A stretch of DNA of 64,000 nucleotides from Chelydra serpentina (lineage: Eukaryota > Chordata > Testudines > Chelydridae): assembly GCA_037349315.1 (NCBI GenBank), contig JBAIAC010000004.1, positions 42,287,001 through 42,351,000 on the forward strand, given 5' to 3'. The notes under the pieces were generated by a model that was not told the origin of the DNA, did no database searches, and saw only the letters and a list, made by a program, of their open reading frames with translations. The position numbers and the translations under genes were made by a program. Shown piece by piece: positions 31,153 through 42,855 of this stretch. The stretch's first letter is position 1, and the number at the start of each line of letters is the position of its first letter.

Positions 31153-31724
31153 CCATCATGTTTTTGAAAATGACCATAGATATTGCATTTTCCTCTCATC
31201 TTAATAGACAGAATTCTGAGAATTCTGTGGTCAAACATTTTTTAAACGTTTGCAAACTAAATATAATGGGCCTGATTCTTCACAGGCTCACAGCAATTAT
31301 ACTTCCATGTTTGACATTAATAGATTTACATCAGTGGGAAAGGAAACTCAGGCCAAATAGTTTTTAAAATTCACAGCTGAGTGGAGCAGACCTTGAAGCA
31401 CATTAATAACCATGCTGAAGTTTTCAGAGGCTCCTCTTTACACCCAAAGGACACCAATTTATTACAAACATTTGCATATGAGCAATGCCTTGCTACTGCT
31501 CAGGACAGTCTAGTCCTGATATGCAATCTAGTTCTTGGCCTGTGGAGGATATATATTATATTTAAGGGAATCATGCAAAGTTTGGCAATAGCAAAAGTAT
31601 TATTAAAAAAAAGATAAATATGCACACAAGGCCAAACTGAGCTCTCAATGACACCCATAAATCCAGTAAAGCCCCACGGAATTCAATGGAGTTATTCTGC
31701 TGTAGCATAGCCGAGTCTGACCAA
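31153..31724. other. Anonymous DNA, no gene seen
   Basis: A phrase at about 31268-31350 (GGGCCTGATTCTTCACAGGC ... CTCAGGCC) resembles the small palindromic elements. No coding domain is recognised. Confidence 0.35.
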
Positions 31725-31850
31725 TCATAGATTCCAAGGCCAGAAAGGACCAAGTGATCGTCTAGTCTCACCTCCTGTAGGATACAGGCCACAGAACTTC
31801 CCCGGAATAACTAGAGCATATCTTTTAAAAAAAAATCCATGCTTTGTTAC
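31725..31850 (-). mobile_element. CR1 LINE 3' tail, antisense
   Basis: Reverse complement of a CR1 3' UTR: AATCATAGATTCCAAGGCC, AGAAAGGACCAAGTGATCGT and GGATACAGGCCACAGAACTT correspond to the tail of the copy ending at 4391. Only the 3' end is present, as usual for 5'-truncated LINE insertions. Confidence 0.7.
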
Positions 31851-32189
31851 TTTCCATCTCACAGTTTCATCGCCTGAGAGACTGATGATGATCTTTCTGG
31901 TTATGTTCACGTACAGTACTTCAAGGAAACTATGGGCTCAATCCTCAGCTGTCTCAAATGTACCCCTGGAGCAGATGAGGAAAGTGGAGGGCAAGCTGGC
32001 TCTAAGCCACCTTTCTAATCCCCTGATTCCTCCTGGAAAGGGCTTAAACATGGTGCTACATCAGCTGCAGCAGTCCCATAGGAGCCACTGTGCTGGCACA
32101 GGGTAAGGTGAAGAGCTGTGTGATCAGTCCTGACCCAGCACACCCTCTCCCGCTCCATCCCTGACCCCTAAATTGGGGGTGCAGGGTGG

Positions 32190-32445
32190 GAATGGATAAA
32201 TTCATGGAGGTTAAGTCTATTAATGGCTATTAGCCAGGATGGGTAAGGAATGGTGTCCCTAGCCTCTGTTTGTCAGAGGGGGGTGATGGATGGCAGGAGA
32301 GAGATCACTTGATCATTACCTGTTAGGTTCACTCCCTCTGGGTCACCTGGGCATTGGCTGCGGGGGCTGTGCCACTGTCGGTGGATAGGATACTGAGCTG
32401 GATGGACCTTTGGCCTGACCCAGTATGGCCATTCTTATGTTCTGC
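32190..32445 (+). mobile_element. CR1-related LINE 3' end
   Basis: GGATAAATTCATGGAGGTTA, CTCTGTTTGTCAGAGG, ATCACTTGATCATTACCTGT and the end GACCCAGTATGGCCATTCTT match the longer copy at 33146-33628. It is nearly all 3' UTR and has no coding capacity. Confidence 0.75.
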
Positions 32446-33145
32446 AGGATCCATAGGATCCCAGTCCCACTGCAGGGCTCTACCCCCTACGGGTTTTTTT
32501 TTTGTCCACCCCATTTTTCTGCTCCCCTCCTCCCCTGGGTTTGCGTCCTAGGTGGCTGCCCCACTCACCCTGCCCTGCTTATGGCTCTGCTGACAGCTAA
32601 TACTAATGTTTCTCTAGTGTCTATTACTCCAATAAGAGCTAGAGAAGGTAACGATAAAGAATGTGGTTTCATTTTGGGGCCATTCCAGGCCTTGTTGCTG
32701 CTTTAGTAAATGTAGAATGTCCATTACCTCAAGATATTTTGAAAAGAAAAGGTAATAATGTAGGGTGAGATTTTAAAGAGTGCTCAGTGCTGGCAGCAGA
32801 GCTACCTGGGGTGTCTTGAGGACCGTGTCATTTTAGGAGAAAAGTTTTCTGGTCCTACTTGCAGAGTAGGGGGCTCTGCGAAGCAAAGCGTGGGATCAGA
32901 GTCAATCTGAAAAGAGACAGTTTAAAGCCAGATAGTGGGAGTAAGTGCCTCTCTGCCTTAGGGAGCAGCCTCCTTTCTCTCTTGCTGTTGTTAGGTTCGA
33001 GTGTTTTCATTTTGTATTCTAAGAAACAGTGTTACATTGCAACCTTCTGGCAAGAATATTCATGCTTCTCTCTGATTTTTCTGTGTGTATGCTGTGAACA
33101 TAACAATGTTGAGCACTTTTAAAAATCCCACCTGTAGCAAACCTC
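32446..33145. other. Anonymous DNA between two LINE tails
   Basis: A 93-codon and an 87-codon forward frame have no recognised domain. No other repeat is identified. Confidence 0.35.
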
Positions 33146-33628
33146 TACAATGATTAATGATATGATAGAGGTATATAAAATTATGAGTGGTGTGGAGGAA
33201 GTGAATAAGGAAAAGTTATTTACTTGTTCTCATAATAGAAGAACTAGGGGCCAACCAATGAAATTAGTGGGCAGCAGGCTTAAAACAAATAAAAGGAAGA
33301 AGTTCTTCACACAGCGCACAGCCAACTTGTGGAACTCCTTGCCTGAGGAGGCTGTGAAGGCTAGGACTATAACAGGGTTTAAAAGAGAACTGGATAAATT
33401 CATGGAGATGAAGTCCATTATGGCTATTAACCAGGATGGGTAAGGAATGGCGTCCTTAGCCTCTGTTTGTCAGAGGGTGGTGATGGATGGCAGGAGAGAG
33501 ATCACTTGATCATTACCTGTTAGATCCACTCATTCCGGGGCACGTGGCATTGGCCACTGTCGGTGGATAGGATACTGGGCTGGATAGACATTTGGTCTGA
33601 CCCAGTACGGCCTTTCTTATGTTCTTAA
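33146..33628 (+). pseudogene. CR1-related LINE, ORF2 C-terminus and 3' UTR
   Basis: Codons to about 33443 encode [20 protein letters not shown], then [20 protein letters not shown] and [20 protein letters not shown], the C-terminal tail typical of CR1/L2-clade LINE ORF2. The 3' UTR ends GACCCAGTACGGCCTTTCTT. The short frame is intact over about 97 codons, but the RT domain is missing through 5' truncation. Confidence 0.8.
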
Positions 33629-33810
33629 ACAAACCCCACCTATCCCCAAAGCACATTCTCCACCTAGTTTCTGGAAAAAAGGAAGAGTCATATTAATACA
33701 TGGACAAATGCTATTCCCTCCTCTATGGCTGTGCACATAACAACTGTGGTATGTGGAGGGGCAGGAATCGGGCAGGCTACACAGATGGTAAAGACCACTT
33801 GTGCAGAGCC

Positions 33811-34139
33811 CATAGGCGCCGACTCCGTGGGTGCTCCGGGGTTGGAGCACCCACGGGGAAAAATTGGTGGGTGCAGAGCACCCACCGGCAGCTCCCCACC
33901 ATTCCCGGGGCCCGCACCCAGCTCCCCGCCAGTCCCGGGACCCGCGGCAAGCTTACCTCAGCACTGGGAGACGTTGCGGGGCCCTGGCCCCCGACGCTGG
34001 GCGACGTTGCGTCGGCGTCGGGGGCGGGGCCCCGCAACATCACCCGGCGTCAAGGGCGGGGCCCGGTGTCGGGGGCGGGGCCCTGCCCCTGACGCCGGGC
34101 GTCAGCCCCCACCAGCGCCACCGGAAGTCGGCACCTATG
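33811..34139. mobile_element. GC-rich hAT-like MITE, CATAGGCGCCGACT termini
   Basis: The inverted ends CATAGGCGCCGACT and AGTCGGCACCTATG bound 329 bp, and GCAGAGCC is duplicated exactly at 33803-33810 and 34140-34147. The left part contains the hairpin-forming GGGTGCTCCGGGG and GGAGCACCCAC. The right part has imperfect GGGCGGGGCCC-type tandem units. Overlapping frames on both strands are composition artefacts. Confidence 0.88.
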
Positions 34140-34157
34140 GCAGAGCCCACTGCCAGG

Positions 34158-34232
34158 GAGTCTCTAAGGTGCCACAAGTAATCCTGTTCTTTTTGCTGAC
34201 ACAGACTAACATGGCTGCTACTCTGAAATAAA
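34158..34232 (+). mobile_element. Penelope-like 3' terminal fragment
   Basis: TCTCTAAGGTGCCACAAGTA, ATCCTGTTCTTTTTGCTGAC and CTAACATGGCTGCTACTCTG match the last 70 bp of the copy at 16711-16831. No duplication is recognised. Confidence 0.6.
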
Positions 34233-37200
34233 ATCATAATATTGTCTATCTCCCCTATTGAGGATTTTTAAGTTGTCTGTGTGTGAGACATAAGGCAGAA
34301 AGTTTAGTGATGTTTACACTACATTTACTAGATGGTTTCCTTTAGGTGAGGAGACTGTAGCATACCAGTGTCATACATTGTTATTTCTGATATGTTGGAT
34401 GCCCGCTGCATTAAATTGATGAGAAATGGACAATTGTACAAACTCACTAGAAGTATATTGATATTTTGAAACCACTAATATTCTTTTTAACCTTGAAAAG
34501 ATGCATGAAATCAAATTGATTAATTTCAGATTCACGAATTAGTTTTCATCCATCTGCCATACTAATGAAATTGATAGCCTTATCCGATTCACCAATTCAG
34601 AAATAAAAGGCCTACTCAGTTTTTTAAACTAGTAAAGACAACTCCGAGCTGAACTTCAGCGTGTTTATTACAGATATTCACTAACCATTTCATGAAAAGT
34701 ATTACGGAACTGTGTAAGGATCTCCCCATCAGCATATCACACACACTTCAGCATGTTTTTTTTGTAATGTATTTTGCAATACAAGAGTGCTTTCTGCAAA
34801 ATGGCTGCTGTGGAAAGCTAAATTGGTGAGGAAATCAGAAACAAGCTGCCATCACCACTGAAGTCTACTGGATTTACAGTCATTTTAGAGTGTGAACTCT
34901 GTAAAGTGTCTGATTCCAGACACACTACATAAAATTAGTTTGCCGGCAGGCGGGGGGGTGGGGGGGTGGTGGCTCCCCTTGAATCTGCATGCACAATTTT
35001 GTCCACAAAGAAGTTTAAGTACTGGTAACTTCAGAATATTTCATGTTTTCTGTTAAAAAAAATTGAAAACTTTTGTGCAAACTGTAAAACAGAGTTCAGA
35101 AAAACTCAAGTGGCAGGATCTAATCTTATTTGGATTATTTTATGCCTAGAGAAATTTCGACTCCTTCCCACCCCCACAGTAATACTCTTTGAATAACTTC
35201 TGAGGATTTGTCTTAGACTTTTTAAAGTGGGATCAGTCCCGCACAGAAAAAGAGAACACATTGTTTCCAAAAGATCAAAAGATTACAAAAAAGATCTCAT
35301 CCCCATCCCTTCTTTACAGCTTTGCTAAGTGGGCAAGCACTCCATGTGACAAATTGGTTTGGTAACTGGCAAATGAATCATTATGGGGCTTCCCAAAGAC
35401 TGCTGCTAGTTTTTCTAAGTAAATAATGCACCTTCTTGAGTCAGAGTTTTATTAGTACTCCATTCACAGATAACGGGATTAGGAAGGGGATTAGTAAATA
35501 AATCAACCCTGGTGCTTTTCTTTAGAGAAGCTATACTTGAAAATACAGCATTTATATTAAATATACTGGGCCAAACTGTTTTTAGTTAATGTGTTTAAAC
35601 CCCTAAATTCAGCGGGATTGCACTAACTCAGCCCAGACAGAATTTGAGCCACAATGTGCAAAGCCTATTTAATTTTTGAAGGTATAATAAACAAATTGGT
35701 TGACCATAAAAATTTCCATAGAATAGCTATAAGACAACAGATAGATGGAACAATGACAGTGGTTTATGCAAAGGCAGCAGTTTTATAGAATTCTGGTCCA
35801 TTTTGGTTGTTTATGGTCTAGACAATGATTTTGGCACATAATGTGGCCTGTTTCTGCATCATAATAGGGAGCACGTGGTACTGTACTGGCCAAACAAAGC
35901 TGATGGTGGAGTAAAACCATTATCATATGTGATCACCAGAAACCTCAGTAGGTTACTGAAATCCTTGGAATTTGAGTCATTGCAGACAACTTTAAAGGTC
36001 TGTAACATTGTTCTATAAAATAGACTCAGAGTTCCATATAGTTAATAGCAATGAAGATTTATAGCCCTTAAAGAATCATGTATATTTCTTTGTAAAGGGC
36101 ATACTGCTGTACGATAATAAAGCTGAAAAGATTTGCTATGTATTAGCATGAGTGAATCAAGTGATAGGCTGCTAAGCTTAAAGGCTTCTTAGTTGAAAAG
36201 AAGAAAGAAATACCTTATCACTATAGTAACCAATGTTAAGAGCTCAGTCCTGTGAATGTGCTGATGATATCTTAATTGTCAGTGAATGCTGAGGAGTCTC
36301 AGCATCACCCAAGTGGTACTTAGCTCTTGCAAGATCGAGCCCTTAATTCATAGCAATAACATGCTCCAAAGTAATCCAATATTGCAGAAGCTGAATGCAC
36401 ACCAGAGGCTCCACAACCGGGAGAGGCAATTTTTTTTTGTAAAGTTTATCTTATCCCATATCAGCAAATAGTACCTAGAGTATTGTGTACACAGTTTGGA
36501 ATTTGTAATTATGTCATGATCCTGAAAAGAATCCCCCACTTATTATAGAATCTACTGCTGAAATGCAGAAAGCAAACAGACTAGTGCTTTGATTAAACAA
36601 GCTTTATCTAAAATACATATTTTTCATTATTACTAACCTCAGTTTGGTGGTATATCAAATACACAAAATATCACATTATAATATATTAATTCATCTGATT
36701 CAAAAATATCATCAAAGAACCACTTTTTTTTAAAGCTCTTCAAAGTACATGCACCCTAAAATTTGTGTGCACAGAGGCATATCTGTTCAGGATGCAAAAA
36801 ATGTGTATACACTGACATGCTTATGTCTACACACAGGTTACTTTTTTTGTACTCAGACAGGTGCAGGTCCTTACTGGCTGAGTGAAGTCAGGCCCTACGC
36901 TCAACTCAATGGCATTTCTCTGTGTCTGTAACCTGATAAATTTTGAAAACTATTTGATCAATTCCAAACTTTCAGGGAATGGTCTAGATATCAATGGGCA
37001 GAAATGTTCCGGACCCCCTCTTGTTTCCACTCTAGTTAATCCCCCCTGTCCTGCTGTGCCCTTGTCTCCCACTCAGGTCAGGACCCCACCTAAGTGGCTC
37101 CTTGCCTCACTCTGGCCAGCCATGCCTCAGCTGGGCTCACCTCACAGGTCTGGCCAGCTCCTCCAGCCAGACCTCTTACTGCGCCCCCTCTGGCCAGGAC

Positions 37201-37769
37201 CCTTGCTCCTCCCCAAACTCTGCCAGACCCTTTATGATTTTCACCAAAATCAGCAGAATAGAAAATCCTGTAAAATCAGGCTTCTCTGGTGTTCAGCAGG
37301 AGGGACAGACCAAATTGGAGGGGTGGGGCAAGAATCCAGCTGTAACAAGCTCAGCCTACATAAGCAATGAAGTGGCTGACCCTCTAATTTTACATGCCCA
37401 CAAGTTGGTGGGTCTTAGAAAATCTGACCCATAGTTTCTACCAGGCAAATAATATATATAATACAAGCATATAATATGCAGCCCAGACTTGATAGGTAAC
37501 CAGATAAATATTATGCTTAAAATTTATAACTAGAACAAACCAGGTGGTTTAACGGCAGCAAAACAGGAGGCCAATTTTCAGGTCTCTAGTTCTGTCCTTT
37601 TCTTCTAAACTAGCATGGGCTGTTACTGCTGCAGAGAGAGGGGAGGTTTGCCTAATGTTGCATTAGCAACCCCAAGATGATTTGGGGAGTCTGCCTATGC
37701 ACAACTTGTGAATCCTAGCTGAAGCTATGAAGTTCTTACTATGAAATTGTTGGATCATTGAATCCCTCA
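34233..37769. other. Long anonymous AT-rich stretch
   Basis: About 3.5 kb without recognised genes or firmly assignable repeats. It includes a G-rich run near 34946-34970 and small open frames without family features (for example 36882-37370, a Pro/Leu/Ser-rich frame in C-rich sequence). Old decayed repeats are likely but not resolvable by eye. Confidence 0.35.
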
Positions 37770-38483
37770 GTGTGGCAGTGGAGTCAGCTATGGCCTGTCA
37801 GGGTCATAGCATGTCCACCCCAGACACAATTGTGGGTCCTTAGACCTTTAATGGTCACTTATTCAGGTGCAAGCACATTGGTTCAATGGGTTGACTGAAG
37901 CTTAGGGAAACAAGTTTGACTAAGTTTCTCTGCAGGGGGCTGGGGAAGTGGGAAATCCCTAGCATCAGAGAAAAGAAACCCAGGTATTGATGCTGGCCTT
38001 TAAAAGCCAGAGGCTAGGTGGGTCAGAAAAGACACAGACACAAAGGACGCATGGGTAGGAGAGCCGAAGGGGACTGACTGCAGAGGTCAGAATCAGAGAA
38101 ACTGTGTGTGCAAGAGGGGGAACCTGGATTCCACAGAGGACTATTCCCTAAGCTCAAACTATCCAGTGGGGTGAGGAGACTGAGGCAGGGAAATGCATAC
38201 AGGTGTGCTTATTTTATCTACTTGTGTGTGTTTCTCATGCTAAGCAGAGTAGTGGTGTTTAGAATCCTGTGCAAAGTCTGTCTGTGCATCTGTTTGCTTT
38301 CACTGTCACTTGACCGCAAAGAGTTAAACTGTAAACTCAAGAGCGCCCATATGCTTAGAGTGCTGGGAAAGGGTGTGTCTAAGAGCTATTGGGGAGCCTC
38401 AGGGACCCAGCTCTAGTCTCAGGGTCTAGGCTGTGGGATCATAGTATCTCAGAAAGGGGTGGTAGAGAATCTATTCGGAGAGT

Positions 38484-38523
<40 letters not shown>

Positions 38524-38660
38524 ACACACACACACACGTGATTAATCTCAAAGCATCTTAAAGGGCACATGAGGCCAGTGAGGTAGGCCCTGAACACAAC
38601 AGCCAAAAGGGAGCTCTACCAGGGCTGTATATCCGACAAACCTCAACCAGGCCAAAGGAA
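37770..38660 (+). other. Possible LTR-like or unclassified repeat block
   Basis: This block differs in composition from its surroundings. It starts near TGTGGCAGTGGAGTCAGC and holds CTTTAAAAGCCAGAGG (a TATA-like element) before a purine-rich segment. It resembles an LTR or the leader of a retroelement, but I could not define both ends or a duplication. A 102-codon frame at 38108-38416 is not recognised. Confidence 0.2.
38487..38538. repeat. (GA)n(CA)n microsatellite
   Basis: A pure GA run to 38520 passes directly into a CA run ending at 38537. Likely length-polymorphic. Confidence 0.95.
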
Positions 38661-38754
38661 GGACTAGCTCAGGATAGAGTTGCATCTAAGTCTCCAGTCT
38701 TGCCCCTGAGGCAAGAAGGAACTAAAATGGGGAGATGCCAGAGAGAAATGGCCT

Positions 38755-38973
38755 AAATAAAGTGGGGGAGGAGCAGGGACAGGGCATGCTTCGGGGAGGG
38801 GGTGGAAAGAGGTAGGGAAGAGGAGGGGCAGGGGTGGAGTGGAGTGGGGGTGGGAAGAGATGGTGTGGGGTGGGGCGGGGGAGGAGCCTGGGGTTGAGCC
38901 AGGGGTTTGGGGAGCCATGAAAAATTGTAAATCAAAATGGGGGTCTTTGGGTTGCTAACGTTTGAGAACCGCT
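38755..38973. repeat. G-rich minisatellite-like segment with a hAT-like right end
   Basis: GGGGAGGAGCAGGGACAGGG, GGGTGGAAAGAGG and GGAGTGGGGGTGGGAAG units recur imperfectly. The right edge GTTTGAGAACCGCTG is a terminus of the GGTTCTCAA MITE type. A matching left terminus is not evident, so it is truncated or rearranged. Confidence 0.5.
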
Positions 38974-39061
38974 GATCTAGGCTAATATGATAAAACATTA
39001 CGGGACAGATCCGGCAATCCTTACTCAGGCAGAATCCCCATTAGAGTCAGGGATCAAGCCC

Positions 39062-39824
39062 TTTGTGCAAAAGGACAGTTCACACTCAACCTTGGACATT
39101 AGAACCTTTATTGAGAGAATAATTTAGTGAAGACAGTGGGATTATTCACTTTCCAATACGGACATGTGAATTTTCTTCCCAGTCAACTGGCAGGTAGGAG
39201 GAATCTCAGCCAAATGTATCACCTGAAGGATAGTGCCTTTATCTAGCAATCCTGCAGTTCCTCATAGCATTCCACTGTACTTACACTATCAGGCCCCCCA
39301 CCTTAAAAAAATCTCACCAGGTATGTCAAATAACTACAAAAAAGTGTACCTGAGTGTTTATCCTATTCTCTTACTCCCTGGGGTAAGAGTAGGAGAGTAT
39401 AGGAAATACTGAGGTAACCATATTTATTAGCAAGATGAGCAAGGTTGGTGGTGACTTAACATGTTATCAAGTCTCATGTAAGTGTTGAATCTATGACTTC
39501 ACCCCCAGACAAAAGAGCCAGAATGTGACTCATACAGATACTAAATATAATGGCTCTTTCCCAGTATTCTAATTGAACATGTAAGTAACACTATCTTTTA
39601 AACCCTAAATAACATTTAAGATATGGATTTTGCCCATTCCAGGCTCTCAGGGAAATGAGGGTCTAACAGTACAGATGTGTTTTCAAGTAAGGCAACTTAC
39701 AGAAAAAGATACCATGTAGTAGCAATACGGCTTCTGATTTTAGGTTTTAAATGGATAACACACCCCCAACACACACACACAAAATGAAGTCAGTGTTTAT
39801 CCAATAAATGCCAGAAATTATTTG
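39062..39824. other. Anonymous DNA, no gene seen
   Basis: No recognised gene. A short (AC)n tract lies at about 39766-39780. Confidence 0.35.
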
Positions 39825-39993
39825 TGGGCTTGTCTACCCAGAGCAGTAATGCAAATTAAGGGTGTTGTGCATTAATTGGTCCATGTAGACCCTGCTGATG
39901 TGCACTATAAGTTCTCTAGTGTGCTTTACCATAGTTCTATTTCAAACAGCACCGTGTTAAAGTGCACTGGAGAACGTTACATTTTAGTGTATA
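39825..39993. mobile_element. GTCTACAC-type MITE, third type
   Basis: It begins GGGCTTGTCTACCCAGAGCA and ends TTTTAGTGTATACTACTG, an imperfect inverted pair. The interior contains GGTGTTGTGCATTAATTGGT and ACCGTGTTAAAGTGCACTGG. It has no coding sequence. Confidence 0.55.
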
Positions 39994-42613
39994 CTACTGT
40001 AATCTCTGTAATGAGTAATTTATATAAATACACATTACTCATTAAAGTATATACAAAGAAAGCATCAATCCCCCTGATTTTTTTATATCTATATAGCAAC
40101 TCAAAAATTGCTAAAAATAACCCCCAAAAAATAAATAAATAAACCTTGAAAAACAGAAGCCTTAAGTATAAATAATGCTAAGGTTGTGATACAAATTCCA
40201 AATTTCAAAATTAGAGTTAACACGCCTCTGGGAAAGGCTATTGTGCCTCTTAGCAATATCCCATTTCCCCCACAAACAGATGGTTGAGAATGACATGCCT
40301 CATCCATAACTTTGATTTTCCTGGTTTATGATAGGTATGCGTCACTGTGATGTTACTTGAGTATAATATTCGGAATAAGAGATGTGTTTGTAAAGAATCT
40401 TGCTACAGATACAGACAGGGAAAAAGAAAGGATCAAACATGGGAACGTAGGGATTAAAGTGCAAGTTTTCAGATGAGAGACCTAGTGGGCCTCTGCTTTC
40501 CTCCCACACAGACAAATTTCCCACTTTGTTCTTTGAGTGTTGGCTGTGCTCCTGACCTCTCAGCTCTTTTCTCTTTAACATGATCCTAGTAGAGAGAGAG
40601 GTACCGTTCACTGAAGTTTTCATCCATTCTTTCTTTTCAGCCCTCGCCACCCACGCTTCACATGGCAGCTCTTACCCACAGAACTTCTAGTCATGTAGAT
40701 CTAGTGAACTGTCTATAATGGAAAACACATGGGGCCTAATTGTCATTTACACGAAGGCTCCTTTACACCACACAGAGGGTAAACCGGCCCATTTTAAATC
40801 CCCTTTACACTGCCAGTGGTCTAACAGGGCCATAGTCTAATGACAGTCAGGCCCTGTACGCGTTGTCTGTCTATCAATTGATTTCTACAGCTACTATCAC
40901 TGCACTACCTACAATTTCAGGGCTGGCACATTCATTTTGTCGAGCGTGCTGAAATATGTTTGATTATGGGCAGTGAGCAGGGATTACAAAATTATAGCTA
41001 TATTACCCTCAATCCACAGCAGATCTCTCTCCGTTTCAGTGGAAAAGGGTCCTTATGTAGTAGCCAACATTTTTAGTTAATAAAACTACCAGTGCATTTA
41101 GCATCACTCAGTGGGGAAAAAATTAAATTTCTAAGATTTTCTGCCCATTTGCGTAACGGAATTCATCACATGGTTCTACAGTTTATCACAATGTCATGTT
41201 TATTATAAATTTCATAACTGACAAATTAGCTATGCAACTGCATGTGTATTTTTTAAACAATTGACTATTGTTTTAGGATAATGGGGCCTTGAAGGCTCAT
41301 TATTAGTTTTGAAGGCTAACACAACTGAGGGGCAGTTTTACATCTTGCTTAGAGCTGTTGTTTCAGTCTAAAGCTACACTGGTTCATGTAACAAGTAAAT
41401 TAGGTCTAGAAACCTTTTTTTCCTTGCATTCTGCAAAACACCATGGCAAGCCAGATAAATACATCAACCATGCTGGATCTGGCCCTGGAATTTGACATCC
41501 TTGATCTAGGTGTATAGATATTTCTGTGTTTGAGAGAGAGTTTACTATTCCCTTCCCTTAAGGAAGACAGGATTAATCCCAAAAAGAAAAACCACTTCAG
41601 CTGATTACTGTAAAATATAACTTGCACAGAAGTGGCAGGATCAATGTTCAAATTAGGTGTGTCTGCTTGAGCTTTACCGGTGTTTAACCATAAACACTCC
41701 AACTCATGAAAAAAAAGTTATGCCACAGAGCAAGTTGAACATTCAGAAACATCCTATTAAACTGATCTTTTTAATTCTAATGCCATTATTATGGTATTAT
41801 CTTTGACCCATGGAAATTTAAAAAATATATGTATCTATGAAATGTTAGAATTCAGGCTTCATAGCTCCTCTCCTCCAGTTCTAGCTCTTTCCATCTCACC
41901 TCTCTCTCTTCCCCTTTTCCATGCCCTATGAACAGCTCACCTCATTGCTTAATGGTGGCATTATGTCGCCAGAGGTAAACCACCTCTCATCCTCTTTTCC
42001 CATGTGACATATCTGAATCTATGCCACCCATCTAGCGGTGATGTCATAGTGATCAACTGCATTCACCTTGCATCTTTTACTGTCTCCCCGAACTTGTCCC
42101 ACAAATCCATCTCAGCTAGCATGACTTCAAACATTGTAAGCCAGCATTTTTGTGGGTTCCACCATTACAAGAGACCTGTGCAAAAGACAGTTTTCAATGG
42201 TAAGAAGGGTCAAAGATTTAAAAAACTGCCTTTACTCACAATCTAGAATAGGATTGTCTCACTGAAGCCGATGGAGAAATGAAAACCCTGACAGATACAT
42301 ACCTCAATGCCCCCTCCCAATCAATGAATTCTTCCAGCAACTAAAGTAAAAAGACTGAGGTGATGCATCACTTGTGCTCAATGCACTTTTCAGTGGGTGT
42401 TTTGCACAGCCTTTACAAATGTATAAATGGGATATGTGATTTGTGGACCATGCGTTTTCAATGACTGATGCTTTCCAAAACAATTTCACAGCTACTAGGG
42501 GGAGGGTGGATGCTGGTTCTCATCCATTATTATGTTAGTCATCTCCATTTACTTCTTTAGTTTAATAATTCTGGTGACCTCCTTTATCCAGCGTATTTAA
42601 CGTTTTAAAAATA
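39994..42613. other. Long anonymous AT-rich stretch
   Basis: About 2.6 kb with no recognised gene. Around 40733-40860 the phrases TCATTTACACGAAGGCTCC and CCCTTTACACTGCCAGTGG suggest an old palindromic element. Small frames (40342-40650, 41406-41702 reverse) have no recognised domain. Confidence 0.35.
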
Positions 42614-42696
42614 CTGGATCACATCCTCAGCTGGAGTAAATCAGTCTAACTCTTGATTTTAACTGAGCTCATTTACACCAGCTGAGGATATCACCC
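42614..42696. repeat. Palindromic element, CAGCTGG..GTAAATCAG type
   Basis: The left arm CATCCTCAGCTGGAGTAAAT is the near complement of the right arm ATTTACACCAGCTGAGGATA, so the 80 bp element folds almost fully. A diverged half lies at 56089-56161. Confidence 0.65.
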
Positions 42697-42785
42697 ACAG
42701 TATCTTAATAAACTTACTCAAAGGAATGATTATATATAAAAACCCGGGAATTAAAAACAAACTTTGTTTAAAAACACAAGCTGGA

Positions 42786-42855
42786 GGCCTGAACCAAAGC
42801 CCACTGAAGTGAATGGAAAACCTCCCATTGATTTAATGAGCTTTGGATCAGGCTT
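42786..42855. repeat. Palindromic element, CCAAAGCCCA type
   Basis: The left arm GCCTGAACCAAAGCCCACTG and right arm ATGAGCTTTGGATCAGGCTT are near complements around a GTGAATGG..CCCATTGATT centre. It folds as one hairpin of about 70 bp. Confidence 0.6.

Noticed and set aside
33725..34231. Forward frames up to 168 codons
   Set aside because: Composition artefact of the GC-rich MITE at 33811-34139; several frames and both strands are open at once.
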